In this document: one piece after another, positions 7,922 through 18,618 of the stretch
Numbering within the stretch: the stretch's first letter is position 1
How the letters are laid out: each line of letters opens with the position of its first letter
Assembly: GCF_003752025.1 (NCBI RefSeq)
Contig: NZ_RJKR01000009.1
Coordinates: 62,001-126,000 of the forward strand
Direction: 5' to 3'
Length of the DNA stretch: 64,000 nucleotides
DNA from: Curtobacterium sp. PhB115
GTDB lineage: Bacteria; Actinomycetota; Actinomycetes; Actinomycetales; Microbacteriaceae
Position numbers and translations under genes: made by a program
The notes under the pieces: generated by a model
Seen by the model: the letters and a program-made list of their open reading frames with translations, nothing else
Database searches by the model: none
Told to the model about the DNA's origin: nothing

Positions 7922-10900
7922 ATGCGCAAGCACGCGTCGCTGCGCGGTACCCGGGTACTGGCGACAGCGAACGACTGGACACGACGGATCACCGGCGCCG
8001 GCCACGCTCGACGACGAGCGTCGGACGATCGCCGTCTCCTGCTGCGCGGCGGAGTCATCGCCACGGTGACGGCGCTCATCGCCGCCACCGTGGCGATCCA
8101 GCCGGCAGCCGCGGCACCGGCCGACGTGGCCGAGGCCGAGGGGCTGCTGCTCAGCGGATCCGGCATCGTGAACGTCGACGACATCGCCCAGCTCGGTGGC
8201 GCGTACTCGGCCCGCGGCGCGACCACCGGTGGCGGCACCACGAACCAGCCCCTCAACGTCGAGGCGCTGAACGCCATCGGGGTGAACCTCGGCAACGACG
8301 TCAACCTGCTCGGCACGAACGGGATCCTCACGCTCGGGGTCGACGGCCAGTACGCCACGACCTCGGCGAACGGTGCGACGGCCTCCTCGGGCCTCGTCAC
8401 GAACGACGGCGGCATCGGTGTCGGCAACGGCTCCGGCACCAGCGGCGCGACCCTGAACCTCAACCCGCTGTTCTCGCGGGTGGGCGCCGACACGACGGTG
8501 CTCTCGAACGCCCAGCTCCAGGTCGGTGCCCTCGCCTCCCGCATCCAGGCGACCCGCGGCACGACCGTCGGCACGACGAGCGACTACCGCATCGCGGGCG
8601 CGAACCTCAGCCTGACGAGCCCGGCCGTCCAGGGCCTCACCACGTCGCTGCGGACCGACCTCCGCGGTCTCTCGAGCACGGTGAACACTGCGGTCGGGGC
8701 GAACGGCGCCCTGTCCGGCACGACGACGGCGCTGACCGCGGACCTCCAGCGGCTGCTGCGGACGACGACCCTCGGTCTGGTCAACGTCAACGGGACGACC
8801 GTCACCGCATCGGTGAACCTCAACCTCGACGGCACGCTCGAGCAGGTGCTCGCCCAGCCGCTGACCGACGGCGCGGTGACGATCACCCCGGCGGACGGCA
8901 CCATCACCGTCGACCTCGACAAGCTCACGACGCTGAACGGCCAGCCGGCGAACACCCCGGTGCTGACCGCCGCCGCCGTCGCCTCGATCAACCAGAGCAT
9001 CACGACGATCCTCGGCACCCAGCTACCAACGGCGCTGCAGACCGCAGTCGTGAACACCATCAACTCGACGGCCGTCGCGGTGAACGTCCGCGCGAACGTC
9101 AACCTGGCCGGTGTGCCGCTCGCCGCCCTGGCGCTCCGAGCGGACACCACGCTCGGCGCGCTGTCCGGCACCGCGCCCGCCACGGCCACCGTCACCGCCA
9201 CCGGCGGTCCGCTCGGCCTGAACGCGCTCGGCACGCTGCTCGCCCCTGCCGTGAACTCCATCGTGATCCCGGCACTGCAGACCGTCGTCCGGCCCCTCGT
9301 CACCGGCACCGCCCTGACGACGCTCGGCACGACACTCACCAACACCACGACGGCGGTGTCGACTCTGCTCAGCCCCGTCGTGCTGCTGCTCCGTCAGGTC
9401 ATCGACCTGACCGTGAACGCGCAGGACACCACCGGCTTCCGTGACCCCCGCGGGACCGACGCCGGGTCCCGGAGCGTCCACGCGTTGCGACTCTCGGTGC
9501 TCCCCGGTGCGAACGTCGCCACCGTCGACCTCGCAACCTCGACCGTGCGTGCGACGGCGATCGCACCGCCGACGATCACCGCGCCGACCACGGACCAGCA
9601 GTTCAGCGTCCCCTCGGCCTCGTCCACCAGGAGCATCACCGTCAGCGGTGCCGGCGAGCCCGGAGCCGCGATCGCGGTGAGCCTCGGCGGGGGCCGCACC
9701 GGCACGGCGACGGTCGCCGCGAACGGCACCTGGACGACCTCGATCCCGAACGTCCCGACCGGTGACTACACGGCCACCGCAACGCAGACCGTCGGCGGGA
9801 CGGCAGCGGGGACCGCGACGCAGACGTTCTCGGTCGTCGCCCAACAGGCGCTGACGATCACCACGCCGACCGTCGGCCAGACCTTCACGACGACGGGTGC
9901 CACCTCACCCGTCACCCTGACCGGCACCGCGACCGCGAACGCCCGGATCACCGTCGACCTCGGTGGCGGCCTGACCGCGACCGGCACGGCGAACGGCAGC
10001 GGCGCGTGGAGCGTCACGGTGCCCGGCGTCCCGGTGGGCGACCAGACGGCGAGCGTCACGCAGACCGTGGGCGACACCACCTCGAGCCCCGTCACCCGGT
10101 CGTTCCGGGTCGTCGCGGCCGCCGGCCTGACCGTCGACGTCCCCACCGCGGACCAGGACTTCCCGCTCGCGGGTGACACCCGCTCGGTCCCGTTCTCGGG
10201 CAGCGCCCAACCCGGCGCCCGCATCGACATCGACCTCGGGGGCGGCCTGACCGGCACGACCACCGCGAACGCCGGCGGTACCTGGTCGACGAGCGTCACC
10301 GACGTGCCGGAGGGCGACTACTCCGCGCAGGTCACGCAGACCGTCGGAGCCTCGACGAGCGCACCGGTGGAGCGTGACTTCACGGTCACGGCGGCGCCGG
10401 ACGTCACCATCGACGAGCCGATCGACGGCAGCACCATCACGGTCTCCGACGACACCGCGACGACCCCGGTGGTCGTCTCTGGCACCGCGGCACCGAACGC
10501 GCAGGTCGCGGTCGGCATCGGCGGCTCGTTCACGACGACGGTGACCGCGGACGGCGACGGCGACTGGACGGCGACGTTCCAGGGCGTCCCCGTCGGTGAC
10601 CGCACCGTCACCGCGCGCCAGACCGTCGACGGCACGACCTCGGACCCGGTGACGTCGACCTTCACGATCGCCGCCGGCGACCCGATCACGATCACCTCGC
10701 CCGACGACGGCGACGTGGTGACGGTCCTCGACGCCGACACGACCACCGACCTCGACCTCACCGGCACCGCCGAGGGCGGCGCCGAGGTGCGGGTCTCGCT
10801 CGGAAGCGGGCTCACCGCGACGACGACGGCGGAGACCGACGGCACGTGGGCCGTCACCGTCGCCGACGTCCCCGTCGGCCGGTACACGATCCAGGCGACC

Positions 10901-13900
10901 CAGACGGTCAACGGCACCACCTCGCCCGCGGTCCGCCAGGTCGTGACGGTCCAGGCGGGCGCGGCGCTCGCCGTGACCGCCCCCGAGCAGGACGCGACGA
11001 CAGCGGTCGCCACCGACGACTCCACCATCGACGTCACCGTCCGGGGCACCGCGCAGCCCGGAGCCGACATCGCGGTCGTGCTCGACGACGGCGACGCCGT
11101 CGCCACCACCGCGAACCAGCAGGGCGCCTGGTCGGTGACCCTGCCGGACGTCGGGACGGGCGACCACACCGCGACCGTCACGCAGACGGTCGGCGGCGCG
11201 ACGTCCGCACCCATCGAGCGGGACTTCACGATCGCGGCCGGTGACGACCTCGTCATCGAGTCGCCGGGCGACGCCCAGGAGATCCCGGCCGGCACCGGTG
11301 GACAGGCGAACGTCGTCGTCCGCGGCACCGCCGAGCCTGGCGCGACGGTCACGGTGACCGTCGACGACGGCGACCCCGTCGAGGTGACGGCGGACACGGC
11401 GGGCAACTGGGCGCTGCCGAGCACGTCGCTCGGCATCGGCGACCACACCGTCGAGGCCGTGCAGACCGTGAACGGCACGGACGGCCCGACCACCACGCGC
11501 GACTTCACCGTCGTGCCGGGCAACGCGATCGTCATCGACACCCCGGCGAGCGGGACCCGCTTCGTCGTGGTCGACGAGGACGCCACCGCGACGGTGCCGA
11601 TCACCGGCTCCGCCGAACCCGAGGCCGACGTCACCGTGTCGGTCGGCCCCGGGACGCAGTTCACCACCACCGCGAACGCCGACGGCCAGTGGACCGTCGA
11701 CGCCACGGGTCTCGCACCGGTCGGCACCTACACGGTGTCCGCCAGCCAGGAGATCGACGGCGTGGTCACCAGCGCCATCCCGACGACGTTCCAGGTCGTG
11801 GCGGCGAACGCCGTGACCATCACCGGTCCGGGCACCGACCCGATCACGGTCGCCGGACCGGACGTCGAGCGCGACGTGACGGTCACCGGCACCGGGCAGC
11901 CCGGCGCGACGATCACCGCGTCCACCGACGGCGCCGACGACCAGCGGGTCACCATCGGAGCCGACGGCACATGGTCGGTCACGTTCCCGGACCTCGGGGT
12001 CGGCACCCACCCGGTGGCCGTCACGCAGACGCTGCCGGGCACCGTCTCCGACCCGCGGACCTCGGAGCCGGTCGACCGCACGGTCACGATCGAGGCCGCC
12101 GCGGCGGTCGCGATCACCTCGCCCGAGGCCGACGCCGAGCTCCTCGTGCCCGACGCCGACGCGACCCGCGACGTCACCGTCCGGGGCACGGCGCAGCCGG
12201 GCGCGCCGGTCACGGTCCGACTCGGCTCCACCGAGCTCACCACGACCGCGAGCGGCGACGGTGACTGGACGGTCACGTTCGGCGGGGTCGGTGTCGGTAC
12301 CCCGACGCTCACCGCGACCCAGACCGTGGACGGGACCACTGCCTCCAGTCCGGAGCAGACCGTCACCGTCCGTGCCGGGACCGCGCTGACGATCGTCACG
12401 CCGGAGGACGGCGACGTCCTGACGGTGGCGGACGCGTCCGGCACCGCCGACGTCGAGGCGACCGGCCGTGCGCAGGCCGACGCCGACGTCACGGTCCGCA
12501 TCTCGACCGGGGAGACGCAGACCGTCACCGCGAACGGTGAGGGGGAATGGGCCGCCACGTTCGAGGACGTGCCGGTCGGTGACCACCGCGTCACCGCGAC
12601 CCAGGTCGTCGGCGGTCAGACGTCGGCACCGGTGACCGCTGCGGTCTCCGTCCGCGCCGGTGCCCCGCTCGTCGTCTCCACGCCCGCCGGTGCCACCACC
12701 GTGACGGTCGCCGACGACGACGCCACCACGGACGTCGACTTCGCCGGGACGGGTCAGCCGGGGGCGACCGTCACGGTCGACCTGGGCGACGGCGGCACCG
12801 CGACGGCACGCGTGGACCAGCAGGGACGGTGGTCGACCACGGTCGAGGACGTCCCGACCGGTTCGTACACCGCATCGGTGACGCAGGCGGTCAACGGCAC
12901 CACGAGCGCAGCCGTCGAGCGACCGGTGTCGGTCGTGGCCGCAGCCGCCCTGACGATCCGTCAGCCGGGCGACGCCCCGATCACGGTCGCCGACGACGAC
13001 GCCACGACGACCGTGACGGTCGCCGGTGACGCCGAACCGGGCGCCACCGTGACGGTGACCGTCGACGACCGTGACCCGGTCGAGGTCACGGCGGGCGACG
13101 ACGGCTCCTGGAGCACCGACGTGCCGGACCTCGGCACCGGCGAGCACACGGTCAGCGTCACGCAGACCGTCGACGGGTCCACCTCGACCGCGCCGGTCGA
13201 GTCCACCTTCGAGATCGAGGCGGGCGCGCCCGTCGTGATCACCGAGCCGACGGCCGACCAGGAGTACACGGTCGCCGGCGAGGGTGCCACCACCACGATC
13301 GACGTCAGCGGCACCGCCGAGCCCGGGGCGACCGTCGTGGTCGACCTCGGTGGCGGCCGCAGCGAGTCGACCACCGCGGACGACGACGGCGACTGGAGCG
13401 TGTCGGTGCCCGGCGTGCCCGCTGGGAACCCGACCGTCAGCGTCACGCAGCGCATCGGTGACACCGAGTCCGCCCCGGTGACCGTGGACGTCCGGGTCCT
13501 CGTGGCCGACCCGATCACGATCGCCACCCCGGCGGACGGCTCGACGGTCCGCGTGGCCCAGCAGTCCTCGATCGCGACGATCACCGCCGGTGGTGCTGCC
13601 GAGGCCGGCGCCGAGGTCCGCGTGACCATCGACGGTGGCGATGCACAGACCGTGACGGCGACGGAGGCCGGCACCTGGACCGTGGACCTCGACGGCGTCG
13701 GCGTCGGCGAGCACACGATCCGTGCGACGCAGACGGTGGACGGCTCGACCTCCGAGCCGGTCCGGAGCACCTTCACGGTGGCACCGGGCGCGGCGCTCAC
13801 GGTGACCGCACCCGCCGACGACACCACCTTCACGGTGCCGAGCAGCGACCCGACCGCGAGCGTCCCGGTCAGCGGCCAGGGCCAGCCCGGCGCCGACGTC

Positions 13901-15523
13901 CGGATCGTCCTGGACGACGACGACCCCGTGGTGGTCCGCGTCGGCTCCGACGGCCGCTGGTCGACGACCCTGACGGACGTCGCCGAGGGCGACCACACCG
14001 TCTCGGTCACCCAGGTCGTGAACGGCACCACCTCTGCCGCGGTCGAGCGCGACGTCACCGTCGTGGTCGCCGAGACGGACGCGGTCGTCGTCACCTCGCC
14101 GGCGAACGGCACCGACTACCGGGTGCTCGGCGGCTCGACCGACGTGCGCGTCACCGGCACCTCGGCACCGAACGCCGCGGTCTCGGTCCGCGTCGACGAC
14201 GGCACCGCGGTCACCACGACCGCGGACGACGACGGCGCCTGGGCGGTGACCGTCCCAGGGGTCCGCTCCGGTGACCACACCATCGCCGCGAGCCAGACCG
14301 TGGACGGCGACACGACCGACGCACCCGAGGTCGACTTCTCGGTGACCGCGGCGACGCCGGTCACCGTGACGAGCCCGACCGACGGTCAGGTGCTGCCGAT
14401 CACCGGCGGTACCGCGTCGATCCCGGTGAGCGGCACGGCCGAGCCGGGCGCCACGATCCGCGTCGACATCGACGGTCGGACCGCGACGACGACCGCCGGC
14501 GACGACGGTTCGTGGACCGTCACCGTCGACCGGGTCCCGCCGGGGGAGCACACGGTGTCCGTCACGCAGACGGTCGGCGGACGCACCTCCGACCCGGTGA
14601 CGAGCGACGTGACGGTGGTGGTCGCCCAGCCGGACGACATCACCATCACCAGCCCCGTGCCCGGGCAGCTCATCCCCGCCGACGGCACCGGCGACACCGG
14701 TTCCTTCACGGTGACCGGGCACGCCACCCCCGGCGCGGCCATCCGCGTGACCCTGTCGAACGGGCAGGTCCGCAGCACGACCGCCGACGCGAACGGCGAC
14801 TGGAGCGTCACGTTCGACCGCGTGCCCGAGGGCAGCTGGACGATCACCGCGACGCAGACGGTCGACGGCACGACGACCGCCGCCCCGGAGGTCCCGATCG
14901 TGGTCGACGCCGTGCAGCCGCTGGCGATCACGTCACCGACGCCGGGCGAGCGCCAGACCGCGGGTGCGGACGGGTACGTCGACTGGCGGATCACGGGCAC
15001 CGCGGAGCCGGGCGCGACGGTCACCGTGGTCGCGGATGACGGCACGCCGGTCACCACGACGGCGGACGAGTCCGGTGCATGGTCGGTGGTGGTCCGGCTC
15101 GCCGTCGGGCAGCACGCCATCCGGGTGACGCAGACGGTCGCCGGTGCGACCTCGGCCGTGCAGACGGTGTCCGTGGTGGTCGAGGCCGCCACGGTCACTC
15201 CGGGCGACCCGGGCGACCCGGGAACGCCTGGCACGCCTGGCACGCCGGGGACGCCGGGAACGCCTGGCACGCCGGGAACGCCGGGAACGCCTGGCACCCC
15301 GGGGACTCCGGGAGCGCCTGGCACGCCCGGCGGCAACGGCAACGGCAACGGCAGCGGGGCCGGCACCGGCAGCGGGGTCGGCACCGGATCGGGCGGCCTC
15401 GCCTGGACGGGCGCCGACGTCGCCCCGATCGCCGGCACGGCAGCGGGCCTCGTGGCCCTCGGGTTCCTGCTGCTGGGGCTCTCCCGCCTCGCCCGTGGGT
15501 TCCGTCGCCGCAGCCGCGGCTGA
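7922..15523 (+). CDS. Giant wall-anchored Ig-like repeat protein (choice-of-anchor G type N-terminus)
   Basis: The 2533-residue protein is exported and probably attached to peptidoglycan. A long basic n-region precedes a hydrophobic helix (about 43-60) and likely cleavage near AAAA at 62-65. Residues about 66-540 resemble the choice-of-anchor G family domain. Residues about 548-2425 are 20 Ig-like repeats of about 94 residues, each with GTAEPGA and ending near TVTQTVxGTTS. A Gly-Thr-Pro collagen-like stalk follows (about 2426-2480), then a Gly/Asn/Ser spacer. LAWTG at 2493-2497 with a hydrophobic helix and RRRSRG tail is a class E-like (LAxTG) sorting signal. A role as adhesin or surface stalk is inference. 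No sortase gene is in this window. Confidence 0.85.
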   Translation: MRKHASLRGTRVLATANDWTRRITGAGHARRRASDDRRLLLRGGVIATVTALIAATVAIQPAAAAPADVAEAEGLLLSGSGIVNVDDIAQLGGAYSARGATTGGGTTNQPLNVEALNAIGVNLGNDVNLLGTNGILTLGVDGQYATTSANGATASSGLVTNDGGIGVGNGSGTSGATLNLNPLFSRVGADTTVLSNAQLQVGALASRIQATRGTTVGTTSDYRIAGANLSLTSPAVQGLTTSLRTDLRGLSSTVNTAVGANGALSGTTTALTADLQRLLRTTTLGLVNVNGTTVTASVNLNLDGTLEQVLAQPLTDGAVTITPADGTITVDLDKLTTLNGQPANTPVLTAAAVASINQSITTILGTQLPTALQTAVVNTINSTAVAVNVRANVNLAGVPLAALALRADTTLGALSGTAPATATVTATGGPLGLNALGTLLAPAVNSIVIPALQTVVRPLVTGTALTTLGTTLTNTTTAVSTLLSPVVLLLRQVIDLTVNAQDTTGFRDPRGTDAGSRSVHALRLSVLPGANVATVDLATSTVRATAIAPPTITAPTTDQQFSVPSASSTRSITVSGAGEPGAAIAVSLGGGRTGTATVAANGTWTTSIPNVPTGDYTATATQTVGGTAAGTATQTFSVVAQQALTITTPTVGQTFTTTGATSPVTLTGTATANARITVDLGGGLTATGTANGSGAWSVTVPGVPVGDQTASVTQTVGDTTSSPVTRSFRVVAAAGLTVDVPTADQDFPLAGDTRSVPFSGSAQPGARIDIDLGGGLTGTTTANAGGTWSTSVTDVPEGDYSAQVTQTVGASTSAPVERDFTVTAAPDVTIDEPIDGSTITVSDDTATTPVVVSGTAAPNAQVAVGIGGSFTTTVTADGDGDWTATFQGVPVGDRTVTARQTVDGTTSDPVTSTFTIAAGDPITITSPDDGDVVTVLDADTTTDLDLTGTAEGGAEVRVSLGSGLTATTTAETDGTWAVTVADVPVGRYTIQATQTVNGTTSPAVRQVVTVQAGAALAVTAPEQDATTAVATDDSTIDVTVRGTAQPGADIAVVLDDGDAVATTANQQGAWSVTLPDVGTGDHTATVTQTVGGATSAPIERDFTIAAGDDLVIESPGDAQEIPAGTGGQANVVVRGTAEPGATVTVTVDDGDPVEVTADTAGNWALPSTSLGIGDHTVEAVQTVNGTDGPTTTRDFTVVPGNAIVIDTPASGTRFVVVDEDATATVPITGSAEPEADVTVSVGPGTQFTTTANADGQWTVDATGLAPVGTYTVSASQEIDGVVTSAIPTTFQVVAANAVTITGPGTDPITVAGPDVERDVTVTGTGQPGATITASTDGADDQRVTIGADGTWSVTFPDLGVGTHPVAVTQTLPGTVSDPRTSEPVDRTVTIEAAAAVAITSPEADAELLVPDADATRDVTVRGTAQPGAPVTVRLGSTELTTTASGDGDWTVTFGGVGVGTPTLTATQTVDGTTASSPEQTVTVRAGTALTIVTPEDGDVLTVADASGTADVEATGRAQADADVTVRISTGETQTVTANGEGEWAATFEDVPVGDHRVTATQVVGGQTSAPVTAAVSVRAGAPLVVSTPAGATTVTVADDDATTDVDFAGTGQPGATVTVDLGDGGTATARVDQQGRWSTTVEDVPTGSYTASVTQAVNGTTSAAVERPVSVVAAAALTIRQPGDAPITVADDDATTTVTVAGDAEPGATVTVTVDDRDPVEVTAGDDGSWSTDVPDLGTGEHTVSVTQTVDGSTSTAPVESTFEIEAGAPVVITEPTADQEYTVAGEGATTTIDVSGTAEPGATVVVDLGGGRSESTTADDDGDWSVSVPGVPAGNPTVSVTQRIGDTESAPVTVDVRVLVADPITIATPADGSTVRVAQQSSIATITAGGAAEAGAEVRVTIDGGDAQTVTATEAGTWTVDLDGVGVGEHTIRATQTVDGSTSEPVRSTFTVAPGAALTVTAPADDTTFTVPSSDPTASVPVSGQGQPGADVRIVLDDDDPVVVRVGSDGRWSTTLTDVAEGDHTVSVTQVVNGTTSAAVERDVTVVVAETDAVVVTSPANGTDYRVLGGSTDVRVTGTSAPNAAVSVRVDDGTAVTTTADDDGAWAVTVPGVRSGDHTIAASQTVDGDTTDAPEVDFSVTAATPVTVTSPTDGQVLPITGGTASIPVSGTAEPGATIRVDIDGRTATTTAGDDGSWTVTVDRVPPGEHTVSVTQTVGGRTSDPVTSDVTVVVAQPDDITITSPVPGQLIPADGTGDTGSFTVTGHATPGAAIRVTLSNGQVRSTTADANGDWSVTFDRVPEGSWTITATQTVDGTTTAAPEVPIVVDAVQPLAITSPTPGERQTAGADGYVDWRITGTAEPGATVTVVADDGTPVTTTADESGAWSVVVRLAVGQHAIRVTQTVAGATSAVQTVSVVVEAATVTPGDPGDPGTPGTPGTPGTPGTPGTPGTPGTPGTPGTPGAPGTPGGNGNGNGSGAGTGSGVGTGSGGLAWTGADVAPIAGTAAGLVALGFLLLGLSRLARGFRRRSRG
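9563..15196 (+). repeat. 20 tandem Ig-like domain repeats (about 282 bases each)
   Basis: Counting the recurring start (ITSP/ITTP-like) and end (TVTQTVxGTTSxPV) gives 20 units between about 9563 and 15196. They are diverged copies rather than identical ones, so the array is old. The period in DNA produces long antisense frames that are not genes. Confidence 0.85.
15198..15345 (+). repeat. Collagen-like Gly-X-Pro triplet region
   Basis: The DNA repeats ACGCCGGGA/ACGCCTGGC-like units that encode mostly Gly-Thr-Pro triplets with a few Gly-Asp-Pro and Gly-Ala-Pro, followed by Gly-Asn pairs. It forms the stalk just before the sorting signal of the surface protein and is likely to vary in length between strains. 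Confidence 0.8.
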
Positions 15524-15541
15524 GCCCGAGCGCAGCTCCGA

Positions 15542-15586
15542 CACCGCGCCTCCCGCCCGTCACGACGACGGCCGGGAGGCGCGGTG
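15542..15586 (+). terminator. Hairpin terminator after the surface protein gene
   Basis: A 20 bp stem with one mismatch (15542-15561 with 15567-15586) and a 5-base loop lies 18 bases after the stop codon. There is no T run. It contains the GGGAGGC/GCCTCCC core seen in several other spacers. Confidence 0.6.
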
Positions 15587-15674
15587 CCGTTCCGGCGCGC
15601 ACCGCGCCCCACCAGGTGGTCTGGCCCGGTGCCGCGACCTGTGGACGGGCACGCGGGATGTCGGTCGTGCCGAC

Positions 15675-15680
15675 TACCCT
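15675..15680 (+). promoter_or_regulatory. -10 box of dnaX, leaderless
   Basis: TACCCT ends 7 bases before the GTG start at 15688 and no ribosome site is present. The -35 region is weak. Confidence 0.4.
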
Positions 15681-15687
15681 GGGTCGC

Positions 15688-18618
15688 GTGGTCACCGCCC
15701 TGTATCGCCGTTACCGGCCCGAGAACTTCGCCGAGCTGATCGGTCAGTCGCAGGTCACCGACCCGCTCCGCACCGCGTTGCGGACCAACCGTGTGAACCA
15801 CGCGTACCTGTTCAGCGGGCCGCGCGGCTGCGGCAAGACGACCTCCGCCCGCATCCTGGCGCGCTGCCTCAACTGCGCCGAGGGTCCGACCGACACCCCG
15901 TGCGGCGTCTGCCCGAGCTGTGTCGAGCTCGCGCGGGACGGCAGCGGGTCGCTCGACGTCATCGAGATCGACGCGGCCAGCCACAACGGTGTCGACGACG
16001 CGCGCGACCTCCGTGACCGTGCGGTCTTCGCCCCGGCGCGCGACCGCTACAAGATCTTCATCCTCGACGAGGCGCACATGGTGACGCCGCAGGGCTTCAA
16101 CGCGCTGCTCAAGCTGGTCGAGGAGCCGCCGGAGCACGTCAAGTTCATCTTCGCGACGACCGAGCCGGAGAAGGTCATCGGCACGATCCGGTCGCGCACC
16201 CACCACTACCCGTTCCGGCTCGTCCCGCCAGCCGTGATGCTCGAGTACGTCGAGCAGCTCTGCACGCAGGAGTCCGTCACGGTCGCTCCCGGTGTGCTGC
16301 CGCTCGTGGTCCGCGCCGGTGGCGGTTCCGTCCGCGACACCCTGTCCCTGCTCGACCAGCTCATCGCGGGCAGCGAGGACCGTGCGATCGCCTACGAGCG
16401 TGCCGTCGCCCTGCTCGGCTACACCGACACAGCCCTGCTCGACGACGTCGTCGATGCCCTCGCGGTCGCCGACCCGGCGTCCGCCTTCGCTGCCATCGAC
16501 CGGGTCGTCCAGACCGGACAGGACCCCCGTCGCTTCGTCGAGGACCTGCTCGAGCGGCTCCGTGACCTGATCGTCGTCGCGGCGACCAACGAGAGCGCCG
16601 CCGCCGTGCTGCGGGGCGTCTCGCCGGAAGAGCTCGACACGATGACCCGGCAGGCCGGCGTCTTCGGCGCGACGGGGCTCTCCCGTGGCGCGGACATCGC
16701 GAACCGGGCACTCACCGAGATGACCGGGGCCACCTCGCCGCGGCTGCACCTCGAACTCATGACGGCGCGGATGCTCGTGCCCGAGGCAGACGACACCCAG
16801 CGTGGTGCGCTCGCCCGGGTCGAGCGGCTCGAACGGCGCGTCGGGGTCGGTGACGCTGGCGGGCACCAGGCGACCGCGAGCATGCCGACCGCTGCGACGC
16901 AGACTCCAGCGCCGCAGCAAGCGCCCGTGCAGCAGACCGCGCCGGCGCCCCGCCGGGAGCAGCCGGCCGCACAGCCCACCTCGACGTCGTCGCAGCCCGC
17001 CGCGTCGACCGCGCCCCAGGCTCCCGCAGCCCAGGCTCCCGCAGCTCCTGCCCCCGCGGCGTCGTCGACCGCGGAGACCGCAGCGGACACCGGTGCGGTC
17101 GCCCGAGACGCTGCGGCGTCGTGGGCCGCCGTGGCTCCGAGCACGTCGGAGTCCACGCGCACCACGACCCCCACGAGCACCACGACCCCCGCTCCTGAGC
17201 GTCCCGCGCCGTCCGCCGACGAGCCGGTCAGTGCCTCGTCGACGGGGCAGGGCACGTCGATCGGTGACGAGCCCGTCGTCCGACCGGTCGGTGCCGTCGG
17301 GTTCCAGCAGATGCGCGACGCCTGGCCGCAGATCGTCGAGCACGTGCAGCGGGCGAAGCGGTCGGCATGGTCGGTCGTCGTCACGGCGCAGGTCACCGCG
17401 CTGCGCGAGGACGTCCTCACGCTCACGTTCCCGAGCCAGCAGGACGTCGCCTCGTTCAAGGAGATGTCCGACCCCTCGGCCAGCGTCAGTGAACTGCTGC
17501 GCGCGGCGATCATGGACGTCATCGGGCTCCGCGTGAAGTTCGTCGCGCGTGGTCCCGGCGGCGCCGGGCAGCAGCGCCCGCAGCAGTCGCAGGCGCCGCA
17601 GCAGACGCAGGCACCGCAGCAGACGCAGGCACCGCAGCAGCAGCCGCGCGTCCAGACGGCGGCGCAGCCTGCGGCACCGGCACCGGCACCGGCACCGGCA
17701 CCGGCACCGGCACCGGCCCCCGCGCCCGCGTCCGCCGCCGCCCCGGCGTCCGAGTCCGCCACGGCACCGGCGTCGGCCCCGGCGTCCGAGTCCACCACCG
17801 CACCGGCATCGGCATCGGCATCGGCATCGGTACCGACGGCCGAGTCCGCCGAGACACCCGCATCGGCACCGACGGCCACCGGGGCCGCGCGGCCACCGCA
17901 GCCGACCGCTGCGCCCGCGTCGAGCACCGCGCAGCAGCCTGCCCGCGAGGACGTCCCCGCGCAGACTCCGACTGCCGCACCGGAGCCCGCACACGCCCAG
18001 GCGCCTGCTCCTGCTGCGTCACCGGAGCCGTCCGGCGCTCCGGTGACCGACTGGGCCGTCGCAACCATCCCCGCGACCGACCCGACCGCCGATGCCGTGC
18101 CCGAGTCCGTCGAACCCAGTTGGGCTGCCCCGTTCGGCACGGCTCCGGCTTCCGCGCCGGTCGCCCCCGCCGAGACGGTCGTCCCGGCGAACGAGCAGCC
18201 GGCGGCACCGACGCAGGCGACTGCGACCGGTACGTCGGACGCACCGCGGACGGCAGAGCCGACCACCCCCGGAACGCAGGCGTCGTCGTCGACGGCGGTC
18301 GCGCCTCCCGGCGGTCCCGTCGTGCCGGGCGTGCCCGTGGACGACTACCCCCTCGACGACGAACCGTACGATGACGGCGCTCCGTTCCCCGACCCTGGGG
18401 TCGGGCGTGGTCCGGCGTCGGGACCGGCTCCGACTGCTCCGGCTGCTCCGGCCGAGCAGGCTCGACAGCAGCCCACCGCGGCGGCTCCCGCAGCGCCGCG
18501 CACCGCTCCGCCGGCACGTCGCGCACCGGTCGCCGGTCGCTACGGCGAGGCCGTCGTGCGTGAGATCCTCAACGCCCAGTTCATCGAGGAGACCGCTCTC
18601 CACCAGGACGGTGCCTGA
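15688..18618 (+). CDS. dnaX: DNA polymerase III gamma/tau subunit
   Basis: This is the clamp-loader ATPase. From GTG 15688 the protein has 976 residues. The conserved start [17 protein letters not shown] is at residues 4-20. Walker A GPRGCGKT is at 44-51, and the zinc cysteines are at 63, 72, 75 and 78. Walker B (FILDEAHMV) and sensor ([15 protein letters not shown]) motifs follow. A C-terminal tau-like domain is interrupted and followed by hundreds of Ala/Pro/Gln/Thr-rich residues, including QAPQQT and Ala-Pro repeats, before the conserved end [14 protein letters not shown]. An upstream in-frame ATG at 15658 would add 10 residues. The stop overlaps the recR start by one base. Confidence 0.93.
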   Translation: MVTALYRRYRPENFAELIGQSQVTDPLRTALRTNRVNHAYLFSGPRGCGKTTSARILARCLNCAEGPTDTPCGVCPSCVELARDGSGSLDVIEIDAASHNGVDDARDLRDRAVFAPARDRYKIFILDEAHMVTPQGFNALLKLVEEPPEHVKFIFATTEPEKVIGTIRSRTHHYPFRLVPPAVMLEYVEQLCTQESVTVAPGVLPLVVRAGGGSVRDTLSLLDQLIAGSEDRAIAYERAVALLGYTDTALLDDVVDALAVADPASAFAAIDRVVQTGQDPRRFVEDLLERLRDLIVVAATNESAAAVLRGVSPEELDTMTRQAGVFGATGLSRGADIANRALTEMTGATSPRLHLELMTARMLVPEADDTQRGALARVERLERRVGVGDAGGHQATASMPTAATQTPAPQQAPVQQTAPAPRREQPAAQPTSTSSQPAASTAPQAPAAQAPAAPAPAASSTAETAADTGAVARDAAASWAAVAPSTSESTRTTTPTSTTTPAPERPAPSADEPVSASSTGQGTSIGDEPVVRPVGAVGFQQMRDAWPQIVEHVQRAKRSAWSVVVTAQVTALREDVLTLTFPSQQDVASFKEMSDPSASVSELLRAAIMDVIGLRVKFVARGPGGAGQQRPQQSQAPQQTQAPQQTQAPQQQPRVQTAAQPAAPAPAPAPAPAPAPAPAPASAAAPASESATAPASAPASESTTAPASASASASVPTAESAETPASAPTATGAARPPQPTAAPASSTAQQPAREDVPAQTPTAAPEPAHAQAPAPAASPEPSGAPVTDWAVATIPATDPTADAVPESVEPSWAAPFGTAPASAPVAPAETVVPANEQPAAPTQATATGTSDAPRTAEPTTPGTQASSSTAVAPPGGPVVPGVPVDDYPLDDEPYDDGAPFPDPGVGRGPASGPAPTAPAAPAEQARQQPTAAAPAAPRTAPPARRAPVAGRYGEAVVREILNAQFIEETALHQDGA

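Noticed and set aside
9905..14722. 1605-residue open frame on the minus strand opposite the surface protein
   Set aside because: It mirrors the repeat period of the Ig-like gene, has Arg/Gly/Asp-rich composition and no family similarity. High GC and the repeats keep the antisense frame open.
15198..15345. Possible CRISPR-like or short tandem repeat array
   Set aside because: The repeats are contiguous 9-base coding units without spacers and encode collagen-like triplets.
14386..17994. 1202-residue minus-strand frame across the surface protein end and dnaX
   Set aside because: It crosses two genes and a terminator and is Arg/Gly/Leu-rich low complexity; it is a shadow of the DnaX linker.
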